This document shows, piece after piece, positions 1 to 9,347 of a stretch of DNA of 30,653 nucleotides. Every line of letters starts with the position of its first letter. The first letter of the stretch is position 1. The DNA comes from Bacillota bacterium (GTDB lineage Bacteria > Bacillota > Clostridia > Lachnospirales > Lachnospiraceae), in NCBI GenBank assembly GCA_023414985.1, contig JAEZLY010000272.1, positions 1 through 30,653 of the forward strand. Reading direction: 5' to 3'. The notes under the pieces were generated by a model. It was given only the letters and a program-made list of their open reading frames with translations. It did not search any database and was not told the DNA's origin. The position numbers were made by a program, and so were the translations under genes.

Positions 1-837
1 GAACATCTGCGAACGTTAAACATTATATTTGAGCATTATGCCAGATTGCTTTGCACAAACCTGCCTGCATACCTAAGAAAAAATGTTCAGGTTGAAGTAA
101 TCAATTCCGAAGCGGTGCAGTACTCAGAGTTTACCAATGCACTATCCAATCCGGTACTGCTGGGAATCATAGATTTTGCTCCGCTGGAAGGAAATATCAT
201 TCTTGAGCTGGCAGACAATATAGGCTATGCCATCGTGGACAGAATGTTGGGCGGAGGAGGATATCCTCTTGAGAAGATGAGAGATTTCTCGGAGATTGAG
301 CTATCCATTATCGAGAGAATCTTCAACGTCTGTACGAACCTGCTCCGGGAGCCCTGGGCGAACGTAATCCAGCTCCAGCCCAGACTGCTGCGAATAGAGA
401 CCAACTCGCAATTTGCGCAAATCATTTCTCCGAGTGAGATGATTTCAATTGTAACCTTAAATATTAAGATCGGTAACATAGAAGGTATGATGAATATCTG
501 TCTTCCTTATGTATGTCTTGAGAAGGTTATTGATAAATTAAATACGAAATACTGGTATTCAAATTTGCAATTGAGTGACAATAAATCCTATCAGGATGTC
601 ATAGAGATTGCAATTGCAAAAGCCCGAGTTCCTCTACGGGCGGTACTTGGCAAGAGCACAATCTCTGTCAATGATTTTATGAATATGCAGCGTGGAGATA
701 TCATTAAATTGAATACAAAAATAGAAGATGAATTGACCGTCTATGTCGGTAATCTTAATAAGTTTACCGCTCTCCCCGGAGCATCCTCAGGCTCCTATGC
801 GGTAAAAATTTCATCGATTAACAGAGGAGAGGAGTAA
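1..837 (+). CDS. fliM: Flagellar motor switch protein FliM (5' end outside window)
   Basis: FliM forms the middle of the flagellar C-ring and, with FliG and FliN/FliY, sets rotation direction. The reading frame is open from base 1 without a start codon, so the gene begins upstream. The first visible residues (EHLRTLNIIFEHYARLL) match the start of the FliM core domain, and about 45 N-terminal residues, including the CheY-P-binding segment, are missing from view. The middle is the CheC-like FliM domain with the conserved DRMLGGGG loop. The last ~75 residues are a SpoA/FliN-like domain (VPLRAVLGKSTISVNDFMNMQRGDII). It ends 6 nt before fliY, and its 3' end (GAGGAGAGGAG) serves as the fliY ribosome binding site, so the two are probably translationally coupled. 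A TTG near base 46 is an internal leucine codon, not a start. Confidence 0.96.
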   Translation, partial: EHLRTLNIIFEHYARLLCTNLPAYLRKNVQVEVINSEAVQYSEFTNALSNPVLLGIIDFAPLEGNIILELADNIGYAIVDRMLGGGGYPLEKMRDFSEIELSIIERIFNVCTNLLREPWANVIQLQPRLLRIETNSQFAQIISPSEMISIVTLNIKIGNIEGMMNICLPYVCLEKVIDKLNTKYWYSNLQLSDNKSYQDVIEIAIAKARVPLRAVLGKSTISVNDFMNMQRGDIIKLNTKIEDELTVYVGNLNKFTALPGASSGSYAVKISSINRGEE

Positions 838-843
838 CAGACT

Positions 844-2025
844 ATGGATGGTATGCTGTCTCAAGAAGAGATCAACGCTTTACTAAACGGAATGAGTTCT
901 GACGCCTCCGACAGTACGGCGAATGAAAAGCTAACCGATGCCGAAAAAGATGCAATTGGAGAGATATCAAATATTAGTATGGGAACAGCTGCAACAACGT
1001 TGTTTTCCCTGGTAAATCAAAGAGTTAATATCACGACTCCTGTGGTTGAATATGCAACCTGGAAGGATATCGTAAACAGCTATGATAAGCCTTGCGTATT
1101 TATCCAGATTTATTATGAAGATGGTCTGGATGGTAATAACATCTTAATCCTTAAGGAGAAGGATGTTAAAGTTATTACTGACCTAATGATGGGTGGTGAT
1201 GGAACCAATATCACAGGAGAGCTGTCGGAGTTGCACCTTAGTGCAATCAGTGAAGCGATGAACCAGATGATGGGCTCCGCGGCAACCTCGATTTCTTCCA
1301 TGCTGGAGAAGAGGGTAAATATCAGTCCCCCGACCTCAGCGGTTGTCGATTTGTATGAGAATATGAACGGGGAGAATATTGCGGACTTCCTGAAAGGAAA
1401 TTTCGTCAGAGTATCCTTCCATATGGAGATCGGCGATCTGGTAGACAGTGTTCTGATGCAGTTGTATCCCTTTGATTTCGCAAGAGATCTGTATCAGCAG
1501 TTTATTCAGGCCACTTCCATGGAACCGGACATTCCTACAAGACCTGCCGCAGATAGTACACCTAAGAAGGCACAGACACCTCCGCCTCAGGCCGCTCCGG
1601 CACCACAACCGACACCGATGCCTCAGCAGCAGGCATATAATCCTTATATGAACATGGGATACCCCGCTCAGCCGGGAATGCCGCCGATGCCGTATATGAT
1701 GCCACCGGTACAGGATGTGAATGTATCTCCGGTACAGTTCGCACCATTTGCGCCTCTCACAGGAGGGGTAGTTCAACCGGAAAACATCGATCTATTAATG
1801 GATGTACCGCTTGAGGTTACGGTAGAATTGGGAAGAACAAGTAAATCAATCAAGGAGATCCTCGATTTTTCACCGGGAACGATAATTGAATTAAACCGGT
1901 TGGCAGGAGAACCGATTGATGTACTGGTAAATGGAAAATTTGTTGCTAAGGGCGAAGTAGTAGTAATGGAAGAAGCCTTCGGTATCCGAGTAACAGAAAT
2001 TATAAAACAGAAGCAACTCAACTAA
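844..2025 (+). CDS. fliY: Flagellar motor switch phosphatase FliY
   Basis: FliY is the Gram-positive C-ring protein that replaces FliN and also dephosphorylates CheY-P. Residues 4-16 (MLSQEEINALLNG) are the CheY-P-docking motif shared with FliM N-termini. Residues ~30-225 are a CheC-type phosphatase domain with both active-site halves intact: E40/N43 (EISN) and E137/N140 (EAMN). Residues ~235-312 are a low-complexity linker rich in Pro, Gln and Met. Residues ~313-393 are the SpoA/FliN domain that builds the ring. Length (393) is normal for FliY. The ATG sits 6 nt after the fliM stop. The order fliM-fliY-cheY matches the Bacillus fla/che operon. Function is well supported by family knowledge; activity of both phosphatase sites is inferred from the residues. 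Confidence 0.96.
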   Translation: MDGMLSQEEINALLNGMSSDASDSTANEKLTDAEKDAIGEISNISMGTAATTLFSLVNQRVNITTPVVEYATWKDIVNSYDKPCVFIQIYYEDGLDGNNILILKEKDVKVITDLMMGGDGTNITGELSELHLSAISEAMNQMMGSAATSISSMLEKRVNISPPTSAVVDLYENMNGENIADFLKGNFVRVSFHMEIGDLVDSVLMQLYPFDFARDLYQQFIQATSMEPDIPTRPAADSTPKKAQTPPPQAAPAPQPTPMPQQQAYNPYMNMGYPAQPGMPPMPYMMPPVQDVNVSPVQFAPFAPLTGGVVQPENIDLLMDVPLEVTVELGRTSKSIKEILDFSPGTIIELNRLAGEPIDVLVNGKFVAKGEVVVMEEAFGIRVTEIIKQKQLN

Positions 2026-2058
2026 AAACATTTTAAACAGAAAGATAGGAGAATTACT

Positions 2059-2421
2059 ATGGCGAAAAGTATTTTAATTTGTGATGATGCAGCGTTTATG
2101 AGAATGATGATTAAAGATATTTTAACCAAGAACGGTTACAATATCGCAGGCGAAGCAGAAAACGGATTAAAGGCTGTTGATAAGTATCAGGAGACCAAGC
2201 CTGATTTGGTTATGATGGATATTACTATGCCTGAGATGGATGGTATTCAGGCTTTAAAGAAGATTAAGGCGACAGACCCGGGCGCAAACATCATTATGTG
2301 CTCCGCTATGGGTCAGCAGGCGATGGTAATTGAATCCATTCAGTCAGGTGCGAAAGATTTCATTGTAAAGCCGTTCCAGGCAGACAGAGTTTTGGAAGCT
2401 GTTAAGAAAGCAGTAGGTTGA
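2059..2421 (+). CDS. cheY: Chemotaxis response regulator CheY
   Basis: Single-domain receiver of 120 residues. CheA phosphorylates it, and CheY-P binds the FliM/FliY switch to change flagellar rotation. The acidic pair D9/D10, phospho-acceptor D54 (MMDITMPEMDG), switch residue S82 and invariant K104 (KPF) are all present, and there is no output domain. It lies between fliY and fliO, as in Bacillus. A ribosome binding site (AGGAGAA) precedes the ATG. The neighbouring FliY and the downstream CheC provide its likely dephosphorylation. Confidence 0.97.
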   Translation: MAKSILICDDAAFMRMMIKDILTKNGYNIAGEAENGLKAVDKYQETKPDLVMMDITMPEMDGIQALKKIKATDPGANIIMCSAMGQQAMVIESIQSGAKDFIVKPFQADRVLEAVKKAVG

Positions 2422-2428
2422 TTTTACA

Positions 2429-2887
2429 ATGATGGGATTAAGCTTGACCATTTTAGCGAAAGGCTCAGATCTGATTGAAGCACTCAACGGTAGTCCAACC
2501 CCTCCTGCTCCGGCAGGAGACGGCACTTCTGGCTTCAACGGAGGAATTTCCACAACTGACAGCTTTGTGCAATTGGTCAGTTTAGTTTTCGTGCTTATCA
2601 TTATACTGGTAGCGGCCTACTATACTTCCCGTTTCGTAGGGAATCTAAAGATGGGCCAGATGAAAAAAAGTAATTTTCAGGTGATTGATACCTATCGGAT
2701 CAGCCAGAATAAAGCGCTGCAGATAGTAAAGATTGCCAATAAATACGTGGTAATAGCGATTGCGAAAGATACGATAGAGGTCATCACTGAACTGGAGGAA
2801 GCTGATGTTATCATCAGGGAATTCCATAACGATGAGAAGCAAAGCTTTAAGCAGATTCTCGATAAGCTGAAGAATAAAAACGAGTAG
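2429..2887 (+). CDS. fliO: Flagellar biosynthesis protein FliO (FliZ)
   Basis: FliO is a small membrane protein that helps assemble the FliP ring of the flagellar export gate. The 152 residues comprise a short Pro/Gly-rich outer segment, one transmembrane helix at ~46-66 (FVQLVSLVFVLIIILVAAYY) and a cytoplasmic domain with the FliO pattern (FQVIDTYRISQNKALQIVKI). No clear signal peptide precedes the helix. Position between cheY and fliP agrees with the call. The start is ATG at 2429 or the adjacent ATG at 2432; the ribosome binding site is weak, which suggests coupling to cheY, whose stop lies 7 nt upstream. Confidence 0.9.
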   Translation: MMGLSLTILAKGSDLIEALNGSPTPPAPAGDGTSGFNGGISTTDSFVQLVSLVFVLIIILVAAYYTSRFVGNLKMGQMKKSNFQVIDTYRISQNKALQIVKIANKYVVIAIAKDTIEVITELEEADVIIREFHNDEKQSFKQILDKLKNKNE

Positions 2888-2899
2888 AGGCTGGTAACC

Positions 2900-3754
2900 A
2901 TGAAAATGCGGAAATCAATACACTTAAGCTTACGGTCTGCAATCCTTGCTCTGATGCTTTTTACCTGTATGTTTTCAGTAATCAAAACAGAAACAGGTTA
3001 TGCACAGACGGTCAAAGACACGGTAACCAATACGACAGAGGATAAAAAGACAGATAATGGTGTCGCAAATGTCAATGGTTCACTCGGACCCTTGCAGTTT
3101 ACCTTAAATACGGATGAAGATTCAAGCGGGTTATCCTCAACCTTACAGATGCTGATCGTATTGACAGTAATTGCACTTGCCCCGTCAATACTCATTATGG
3201 TAACCTCATTTACGAGGATACTGATTGTTCTGCATTTTGTCAGATCGGCGATCGGAACTACTACGACCCCGCCGAACCAGATCCTGACCGGGCTGGCATT
3301 ATTCTTAACCTTTTTTATCATGTCACCGGTATTCACACAGATTAATACAGATGCACTCAAGCCGCTTTCCGAGGGTACGATTACCCAGGAGGAGGCTTTT
3401 GATAAAGGATTGGCTCCGATCAGGACCTTTATGATCGAGCAGACAAAGACAAAAGATATCAGGCTTTTTTTGGATATTGCAAAGATCACCGAAGTAAAGA
3501 CGACAGATGATATTCCTACCACAGTAATTATTCCCGCTTTTATCATCAGTGAGCTGCGCACGGCGTTCATTATCGGCTTCCTAATATACATACCGTTTAT
3601 CATAATTGATATGGTAGTGGCCTCAACCCTGATGTCCATGGGTATGATGATGCTGCCGCCGACGATGATTTCCATGCCGTTCAAGATACTACTTTTTATT
3701 TTGGCAGATGGCTGGAATTTGATTATTGGGCAACTGGTAAAGACCTTCTACTAG
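2900..3754 (+). CDS. fliP: Flagellar export gate protein FliP
   Basis: FliP is the core pore subunit of the flagellar type III export gate, forming a helical assembly with FliQ and FliR. The 284 residues begin with a likely cleavable signal peptide (residues ~1-35, ending near TGYAQ), followed by a ~45-residue polar segment. The conserved family body then has hydrophobic stretches near 80-112 and 130-145 and further helices near the end. The C-terminal signature MMMLPPTMISMPFKILLF is clear. The length is toward the long side because of the polar segment after the signal peptide. The gene follows fliO by 12 nt, and fliQ follows. Confidence 0.96.
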   Translation: MKMRKSIHLSLRSAILALMLFTCMFSVIKTETGYAQTVKDTVTNTTEDKKTDNGVANVNGSLGPLQFTLNTDEDSSGLSSTLQMLIVLTVIALAPSILIMVTSFTRILIVLHFVRSAIGTTTTPPNQILTGLALFLTFFIMSPVFTQINTDALKPLSEGTITQEEAFDKGLAPIRTFMIEQTKTKDIRLFLDIAKITEVKTTDDIPTTVIIPAFIISELRTAFIIGFLIYIPFIIIDMVVASTLMSMGMMMLPPTMISMPFKILLFILADGWNLIIGQLVKTFY

Positions 3755-3807
3755 CGGACTTATATATTGGTTAAGTGTATCCGTAAGGTCTTCTCATGGA
3801 GGTAGGT

Positions 3808-4083
3808 ATGAACGAAACAATCATAATTGATATCGCCAGACAGGCAATTTATCTGGTGCTGAAAGCGTCAGCACCGATGCTTTTGGCTTCCCTGGTGGTG
3901 GGACTGATCGTCAGTATCCTTCAGACAGTGACCTCAATCCAGGAGCAAACCCTCACATTTGTTCCCAAGCTGATTGCGGTATTTCTGGTGATCATGCTGG
4001 CAGGAAGCTGGATTTTAAACTCACTGAAGGATTATATGGTGGAGTTGTTCTCCAATTTTAGCTATTACATTCATATCCTATGA
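3808..4083 (+). CDS. fliQ: Flagellar export gate protein FliQ
   Basis: FliQ packs around the FliP/FliR core of the export gate as a hairpin of two membrane helices. Both are visible (about residues 14-37 and 50-72), with the typical SILQTVTSIQEQTLTFVPK loop between them. I place the start at ATG 3808, giving 91 residues, close to the usual ~89. An in-frame ATG at 3796 lies before the ribosome binding site GGAGG (3798-3802) and is less likely. The stop codon overlaps the fliR start by 4 nt (ATGA), so the two are translationally coupled. Confidence 0.95.
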   Translation: MNETIIIDIARQAIYLVLKASAPMLLASLVVGLIVSILQTVTSIQEQTLTFVPKLIAVFLVIMLAGSWILNSLKDYMVELFSNFSYYIHIL

Positions 4084-4847
4084 CATTTTCAATCCAGAAC
4101 TTTGATTTTTATTTACTGATACTTGTGAGGATTACAGGTTATATCTTTACGGCTCCGTTCTTTTCACAAAGAAACGTACCGATCCGTGTAAAAACAGGCT
4201 TATCAATATTTATGGCAGCAATCCTGATTTATACAGTTCCATATACGACCCCTGAATATAACACGGTCATCGGCTTTGCGGTCCTGATCGTGAAAGAAGC
4301 ACTTGCAGGAGCTATCATGGGACTTTTTGCTAATATAGCCTACTTTATTCTTGCTTTTTCGGGTCAGATTATCGATATGGAAATCGGCTTTTCCATGGTA
4401 AGCGAGATTGATCCGACAACCAGTATCCAGACGACAATTACAGCTAATTTTTATGGATATCTGGTACTTCTGGTGATGTTTATCACCAACCTGCATCACT
4501 ACTTTATCCGGGCAATCATTGAATCCTTCCAATTGATAGAAGTAGGAAAGGTGAATTTGAACCCGAACCTCTATAAACTGATGGTTCAATTTATAACGGA
4601 TTATTTTATTATCGGATTTCGAATTGTCCTGCCTGTATTTGCAGCAATTCTGATCGTAAATACACTGCTGGCTATACTAGCGAAGATTGCACCACAGATG
4701 AATATGTTTGTCGTGGGAATGCAAATTAAGATTTTTGTAGGGTTGATCGTGCTTGCAGTGATTATGCAATTAATTCCGGGTGTGGCTGATAAGATCTTCA
4801 ATGAAATGAAGGAGCTGCTGCTGCAATCTGTAAAGCTGCTTCAATAG
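4080..4847 (+). CDS. fliR: Flagellar export gate protein FliR
   Basis: FliR is the single-copy subunit that closes the FliP/FliR helical export pore. The 255 residues contain about six hydrophobic segments and FliR family signatures (RITGYIFTAPFFSQRNVPIRVK near the N-terminus and LAKIAPQMNMFVVGMQIKI near the C-terminus). The start ATG overlaps the fliQ stop (ATGA at 4080-4083). It is not fused to flhB, which starts 60 nt downstream, unlike some Clostridia that carry a FliR-FlhB fusion. Confidence 0.95.
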   Translation: MTFSIQNFDFYLLILVRITGYIFTAPFFSQRNVPIRVKTGLSIFMAAILIYTVPYTTPEYNTVIGFAVLIVKEALAGAIMGLFANIAYFILAFSGQIIDMEIGFSMVSEIDPTTSIQTTITANFYGYLVLLVMFITNLHHYFIRAIIESFQLIEVGKVNLNPNLYKLMVQFITDYFIIGFRIVLPVFAAILIVNTLLAILAKIAPQMNMFVVGMQIKIFVGLIVLAVIMQLIPGVADKIFNEMKELLLQSVKLLQ

Positions 4848-4907
4848 GTAGGCTGCTTGGATTGATGAATGCAGGTATGTTTCCAATAGAAAAGGAGCAA
4901 ACGGTAA

Positions 4908-6056
4908 GTGGTGGAATTCGGGAACGCACAGGGAGAACAAATAATTTCGGCCAGATATGTCCTTCCTTACCACCTTCAGTTCTTTGCCGAGGGTGCTGAT
5001 AAGACGGAAGAGGCGACCGCCAAAAAGCTGAAGGATGCAAGAATGGAAGGCCAGGCGGCGCGTAGCAAGGAATTGATTTCTGCGTCGGGACTGGCTGCAT
5101 TTTTTATCATACTGAAGGTTTTCACCGGGTATATCGGTACAAACTTTATAGACCAGTTTCGAAAATCCTATACCGTGATTGGAACGCTGTCCGGTGAGGA
5201 ATTTACGGTTCCCTTGGTTTCAGGCATATTAGGTGATACCATCCTGACGATTATTAAGATAGGAATTCCGATTTTTACGATTTCCATGCTGGTATCCTTT
5301 GTAGTTGTGTTGTTCCAGGTGAAGTGGCAGATTTCCCTGAAAACCATGGCACCGAAATTTTCTAAATTAAATCCGGTAAACGGTTTTAAGAAGCTCCTTT
5401 CAAAGGAGAAAATTGTAGATTTACTGATTGAGATGGTAAAGATAGCAGTGGTATCCTATCTCGCCTATCAGACTCTGAAGGATGAATGGAAGACCCTATT
5501 CATTCTGTATGATTTGAAATTAGAGCAGGCGGTTCTTTTACTCGGTAATCTGGCAATCAACCTCGGACTGAAGATCAGTATGGTATTCCTGGTCATCGGT
5601 GTAGGGGATCTGATTTACCAGAAATTAAAATTCCGAAAGGATATGAGGATGTCAAAGCAGGAGGTCAAGGACGAGTTCAAGAACTCCGAAGGAGACCCTC
5701 AGATAAAGGGTAAAATCAGGGCTAAGATGAGGGAAGTGTCCCAGCGAAGGATGATGCAGGCATTACCCACAGCTGATGTTGTCATTACGAACCCGACCCA
5801 TTTTGCCGCTGCGATCAAATATGATAAGAATACCAGCGAAGCACCGGTTCTGATAGCCAAGGGTGCGGATTACCTCGCTCAGAAGATTAAGGAAGCGGCC
5901 AGGGAGCATAACATAGAAATTGTTGAGAACAAGCCGCTTGCAAGAATGCTCTATTATAATGTGGAGCTTGGGGAGGAGATTCCTCCGGAGCTTTACCAGA
6001 TGACTGCGGAAGTACTTGCCTATGTATATGGGCTTAAGAATAAAAAGATTGGCTAG
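4908..6056 (+). CDS. flhB: Flagellar export apparatus protein FlhB
   Basis: FlhB controls the export switch from rod/hook substrates to filament substrates. After a ~22-residue leader come the conserved start (HLQFFAEGADKTEEATAKK), four hydrophobic membrane segments and a cytoplasmic domain. The autocleavage motif NPTH is intact at residues 295-298, so normal self-cleavage between N295 and P296 is expected. The start is GTG 4908, 10 nt after GGAG at 4894-4897; GTG 4911 is an alternative. The total of 382 residues is slightly long because of the N-terminal leader. It sits between fliR and flhA, the standard order. Confidence 0.96.
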   Translation: MVEFGNAQGEQIISARYVLPYHLQFFAEGADKTEEATAKKLKDARMEGQAARSKELISASGLAAFFIILKVFTGYIGTNFIDQFRKSYTVIGTLSGEEFTVPLVSGILGDTILTIIKIGIPIFTISMLVSFVVVLFQVKWQISLKTMAPKFSKLNPVNGFKKLLSKEKIVDLLIEMVKIAVVSYLAYQTLKDEWKTLFILYDLKLEQAVLLLGNLAINLGLKISMVFLVIGVGDLIYQKLKFRKDMRMSKQEVKDEFKNSEGDPQIKGKIRAKMREVSQRRMMQALPTADVVITNPTHFAAAIKYDKNTSEAPVLIAKGADYLAQKIKEAAREHNIEIVENKPLARMLYYNVELGEEIPPELYQMTAEVLAYVYGLKNKKIG

Positions 6057-6104
6057 GTTGTTATTACTGCTTAAGTTAGAGATAGAAGGTGGGCATTAGC
6101 GATT

Positions 6105-8141
6105 ATGATGAAAAGAAATGATTTGATTGTTGGTTTGTTCCTGCTGTCAGCAATCGTATTTTTAATTATACCGATGAGCTCCATTGTGTTGGATCTGATG
6201 CTTGCACTGAATATCTCTATCGCGATGGTGGTATTGTTTAATGCGATGTTTACCAGGGAAGTACTGAATATGTCAGCCTTTCCGACTATCCTGCTGTTTA
6301 CGACCATTTTCCGTATCTCTCTGAACCTATCCAGTACGAGATTGATCCTATCCACCGGAGAACCTGGAAATGTCATCACTACCTTCGGCAACTTTGTCGG
6401 AGGCGGTAATCTGGTTATCGGTATCATTATTTTTATCGTATTGATCTTGATCCAGTTCATGGTTATCAATAAGGGTTCAGAGCGTGTTGCTGAGGTAACG
6501 GCAAGATTTACGCTGGATGCGATGCCCGGTAAGCAGATGGCAATCGATGCGGATTTAAATACCGGTTCCATCACGGATGCGGAAGCGAAAGCACGCCGGG
6601 AAAAGATCCAGGATGAGTCAGCATTCTTCGGCTCCATGGATGGTGCGACCAAATACGTAAAGGGAGATGCAATTGCCGGTCTGATCATTACGATCATTAA
6701 TATGGTCGGTGGTACCGTCATGGGTGTAATGTACATGAAAATGCCTGCTATGGAGGCATTCCAGCATTTCGCTATCCTGACCATCGGTGATGGTCTGGTC
6801 AGCCAGATCCCCTCTCTGATGATATCCCTGGCTACCGGTATTCTGGTAACCAAGGTTTCCAAGGAAGCAGATTTCGGAGACCTGCTGATCAAGCAGCTGT
6901 TTTCCATACCAAAGGCACTTTATCTTGTGGGTGGATCGATGATCGGTTTTGGTATCTTTACTCCGCTCAATGGCTTTGTATTTACCGCTTACGGTCTGGT
7001 GTTCATCATCTCCGGACGGATTATTGCCAACCGTGTAGAGGTTGCCTCCATCGAGAATGAAGTATCCAGTGAAGAGGCGGCTGCCAGTGAGATCCGTAAG
7101 CCTGAGAATGTCGTTTCTCTGCTGAATGTGGATCCGATCGAATTGGAATTCGGTTATGGTATCATTCCGCTTGCCGATACGAACCAGGGCGGCGATCTCC
7201 TTGATCGAGTCGTTCTGATCCGTCGTCAGGTGGCATTGGAACTTGGCTGTGTCGTACCTATGATCCGTTTGAGGGATAACATTCAGCTGAATCCCAATCA
7301 ATATATCATTAAAATCAAAGGAATACAGGTAAGTGAGGGGGAAATCCTCTTTGATCACTATATGGCAATGAATCCGGGATATGTGGAAGAGGAAATCACA
7401 GGTATCCCGACCTTCGAGCCGTCCTTCCATCTGCCCGCGCTCTGGATTACGGAGAATCAAAGGGAGAGGGCGGAAACCCTTGGTTATACCGTGGTTGACC
7501 CGCCGTCCATCATTGCAACTCATTTGACGGAGGTCATCCGAAGTCATATCCATGAACTGCTTACACGACAGGATGTACAAAACCTGGTGAACAATATTCA
7601 AGAGGCGAACCAGACGCTGGTCAACGAACTGGTGCCGAAGCTTTTAAATATCGGCGAAATCCAGAAGGTACTGCAGAATCTGCTGCGTGAGGGGATCTCT
7701 ATACGAGATCTCGTAACGATCTTTGAGACGCTTGCGGATTATGCCTCTACAACTCATGATACGGATATTCTCACGGAGTATGTGAGACAAAGCCTGAAGC
7801 GTGCCATTTCCAATAAGTATTTTCCTACCGGTGAGATGACCAGCGTGGTCACATTGGACCCTAAGGTCGAGCAGGAAATCATGGGATCAGTGAAGCAATC
7901 GGAGCAGGGAGCTTATCTTTCTCTTGACCCCAGCGTCACCAGGGAAATCATCGATTCGGTACAGTCTGAGATGCATAAATTGGAGGACTTGGGAAAGAAT
8001 CCGATTATTATCACCTCGCCAATTGTAAGAATGTATTTTAAACGCTTGACACAGGACTATTTTAAGGATTTAATTGTTGTATCATATAATGAAATAGATT
8101 CGAACGTAGAATTGCAGTCAGTAGGGATGGTGACAGTATAG
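6105..8141 (+). CDS. flhA: Flagellar export apparatus protein FlhA
   Basis: FlhA is the large export-gate component that couples proton flow to secretion and docks chaperone-substrate complexes. The 678 residues have an N-terminal membrane half with about eight hydrophobic segments. The conserved FHIPEP cytoplasmic loop (DAEAKARREKIQDESAFFG, then MDGATKYVKGDAIAG) falls between segments. The C-terminal ~330 residues are the soluble ring-forming domain. Length is typical. The start is ATG 6105 (or 6108), after AGAAGGTGGG. The TAG stop shares its last base with the GTG start of flhF. Confidence 0.97.
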   Translation: MMKRNDLIVGLFLLSAIVFLIIPMSSIVLDLMLALNISIAMVVLFNAMFTREVLNMSAFPTILLFTTIFRISLNLSSTRLILSTGEPGNVITTFGNFVGGGNLVIGIIIFIVLILIQFMVINKGSERVAEVTARFTLDAMPGKQMAIDADLNTGSITDAEAKARREKIQDESAFFGSMDGATKYVKGDAIAGLIITIINMVGGTVMGVMYMKMPAMEAFQHFAILTIGDGLVSQIPSLMISLATGILVTKVSKEADFGDLLIKQLFSIPKALYLVGGSMIGFGIFTPLNGFVFTAYGLVFIISGRIIANRVEVASIENEVSSEEAAASEIRKPENVVSLLNVDPIELEFGYGIIPLADTNQGGDLLDRVVLIRRQVALELGCVVPMIRLRDNIQLNPNQYIIKIKGIQVSEGEILFDHYMAMNPGYVEEEITGIPTFEPSFHLPALWITENQRERAETLGYTVVDPPSIIATHLTEVIRSHIHELLTRQDVQNLVNNIQEANQTLVNELVPKLLNIGEIQKVLQNLLREGISIRDLVTIFETLADYASTTHDTDILTEYVRQSLKRAISNKYFPTGEMTSVVTLDPKVEQEIMGSVKQSEQGAYLSLDPSVTREIIDSVQSEMHKLEDLGKNPIIITSPIVRMYFKRLTQDYFKDLIVVSYNEIDSNVELQSVGMVTV

Positions 8142-9346
8142 TGATTATCAAGAAATTTCAAGCAAATACGGAGACTGAGGCAATCATGCTTGCAAAGGAA
8201 GAGCTGGGCAAGGATGCTATTGTCATGAACATCAAAACCATATCGCCTAAGGGGATCTATAAGCTGTTCCGTAAATCGGTGGTTGAGATTACGGCTGCAG
8301 TGGATGAGAATATTACATATAAGAGCGATAAAAGTAAACCGGTTCCTGCACCCGTACCGGTTCGAAAGCCTATCTTTCCTGATGTTATTTACGATGAACC
8401 GGAGGAATTTCACTTAAGTAAGCTCGGCGAAGGTCTGGGAACAGCCCCTTCAGCCATCGAAGCCAAGCTGAATAATCTGCAGAGTCTGCTGGAAAAGCAG
8501 ATGGGTGAGAAACAGACCCCGGAGAAGGAAGAGCAGAAGTCCGTGGAGACAAATAAAAACCTTGCTTGTATCCAGCTAATTTATAATCAGTTGATTTCCA
8601 ACGAAGTAGACGAAAAATATGCGAACCAGATTATTGCTGAAATAGAAGGAACTCTGAAGAAGGACTCCTCCATGGACAATATCCTGGCAAGTATTTATCA
8701 GAAGATCATATTGAAGCTGGGTCAGCCGAAGATGATAGAGATCATCGGCAAGACTCCGAAGTTTGTCTTTTTTATCGGACCGACCGGTGTCGGCAAGACG
8801 ACAACGATTGCCAAAATTGCTTCCAAATTCAAAGTGAATGAGAAAGCGAAGATTGCTTTTCTTACAGCGGATACCTACCGTATTGCTGCAGTGGAACAGC
8901 TTCGCACCTATGCAAATATTCTCGGTATTCCTATGAGGGTCATATACTCTGAGGAGGAAATGCTTCAGGCTAAGGAAGAGTTTTCGGATTTTGATATCAT
9001 TTTTGTAGATACCGCAGGCCGTTCTCACCGCAATAAAGAACAAAGGGATGATATCGAGAATTTGATCAATTCGATACCGGAGGATGAGAGAGAAATTTAT
9101 CTTGTACTCAGTGCTACGACAAAATACAGGGATTTAGTCAAGATTACGGAGGCTTACTCCGAAATCCTTCATTATAATCTTATTTTTACTAAACTGGACG
9201 AGACCGGCACGATTGGGAATCTGTTTAATATCCGTATGCTTACGGAGGCACCTTTGTCCTATGCTACCTTTGGACAAAATGTACCGGATGATATCGCAAG
9301 GGTGGACGCTCAGAATATCGCGAAGCAGTTATTAAGGGGGCAATAA
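8141..9346 (+). CDS. flhF: Flagellar GTPase FlhF
   Basis: FlhF is an SRP-family GTPase that marks where flagella are built. The 401 residues show an N-terminal basic/variable B domain (~1-130), an N-domain helix bundle (~140-200) and a G domain. The P-loop GPTGVGKTT is at 213-221, followed by DTYRIAAVEQLRTYA, DTAGRSHRN and TKLDETG, all SRP-GTPase signatures. The start is GTG 8141, overlapping the flhA stop by one base. Its partner flhG follows immediately, and the FlhF-FlhG pair together sets flagellar position and number. Confidence 0.96.
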   Translation: MIIKKFQANTETEAIMLAKEELGKDAIVMNIKTISPKGIYKLFRKSVVEITAAVDENITYKSDKSKPVPAPVPVRKPIFPDVIYDEPEEFHLSKLGEGLGTAPSAIEAKLNNLQSLLEKQMGEKQTPEKEEQKSVETNKNLACIQLIYNQLISNEVDEKYANQIIAEIEGTLKKDSSMDNILASIYQKIILKLGQPKMIEIIGKTPKFVFFIGPTGVGKTTTIAKIASKFKVNEKAKIAFLTADTYRIAAVEQLRTYANILGIPMRVIYSEEEMLQAKEEFSDFDIIFVDTAGRSHRNKEQRDDIENLINSIPEDEREIYLVLSATTKYRDLVKITEAYSEILHYNLIFTKLDETGTIGNLFNIRMLTEAPLSYATFGQNVPDDIARVDAQNIAKQLLRGQ

Positions 9347-9347
9347 C

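Noticed and set aside
4080..6056. FliR-FlhB fusion as seen in some Clostridia
   Set aside because: fliR has its own stop at 4845-4847 and flhB its own ribosome binding site and start 60 nt later.
6071..6907. Long antisense open frame inside flhA (also 2998-3684 in fliP and 6618-7601 in flhA)
   Set aside because: These are shadows of strongly supported genes with composition-driven residues and no ribosome binding site.
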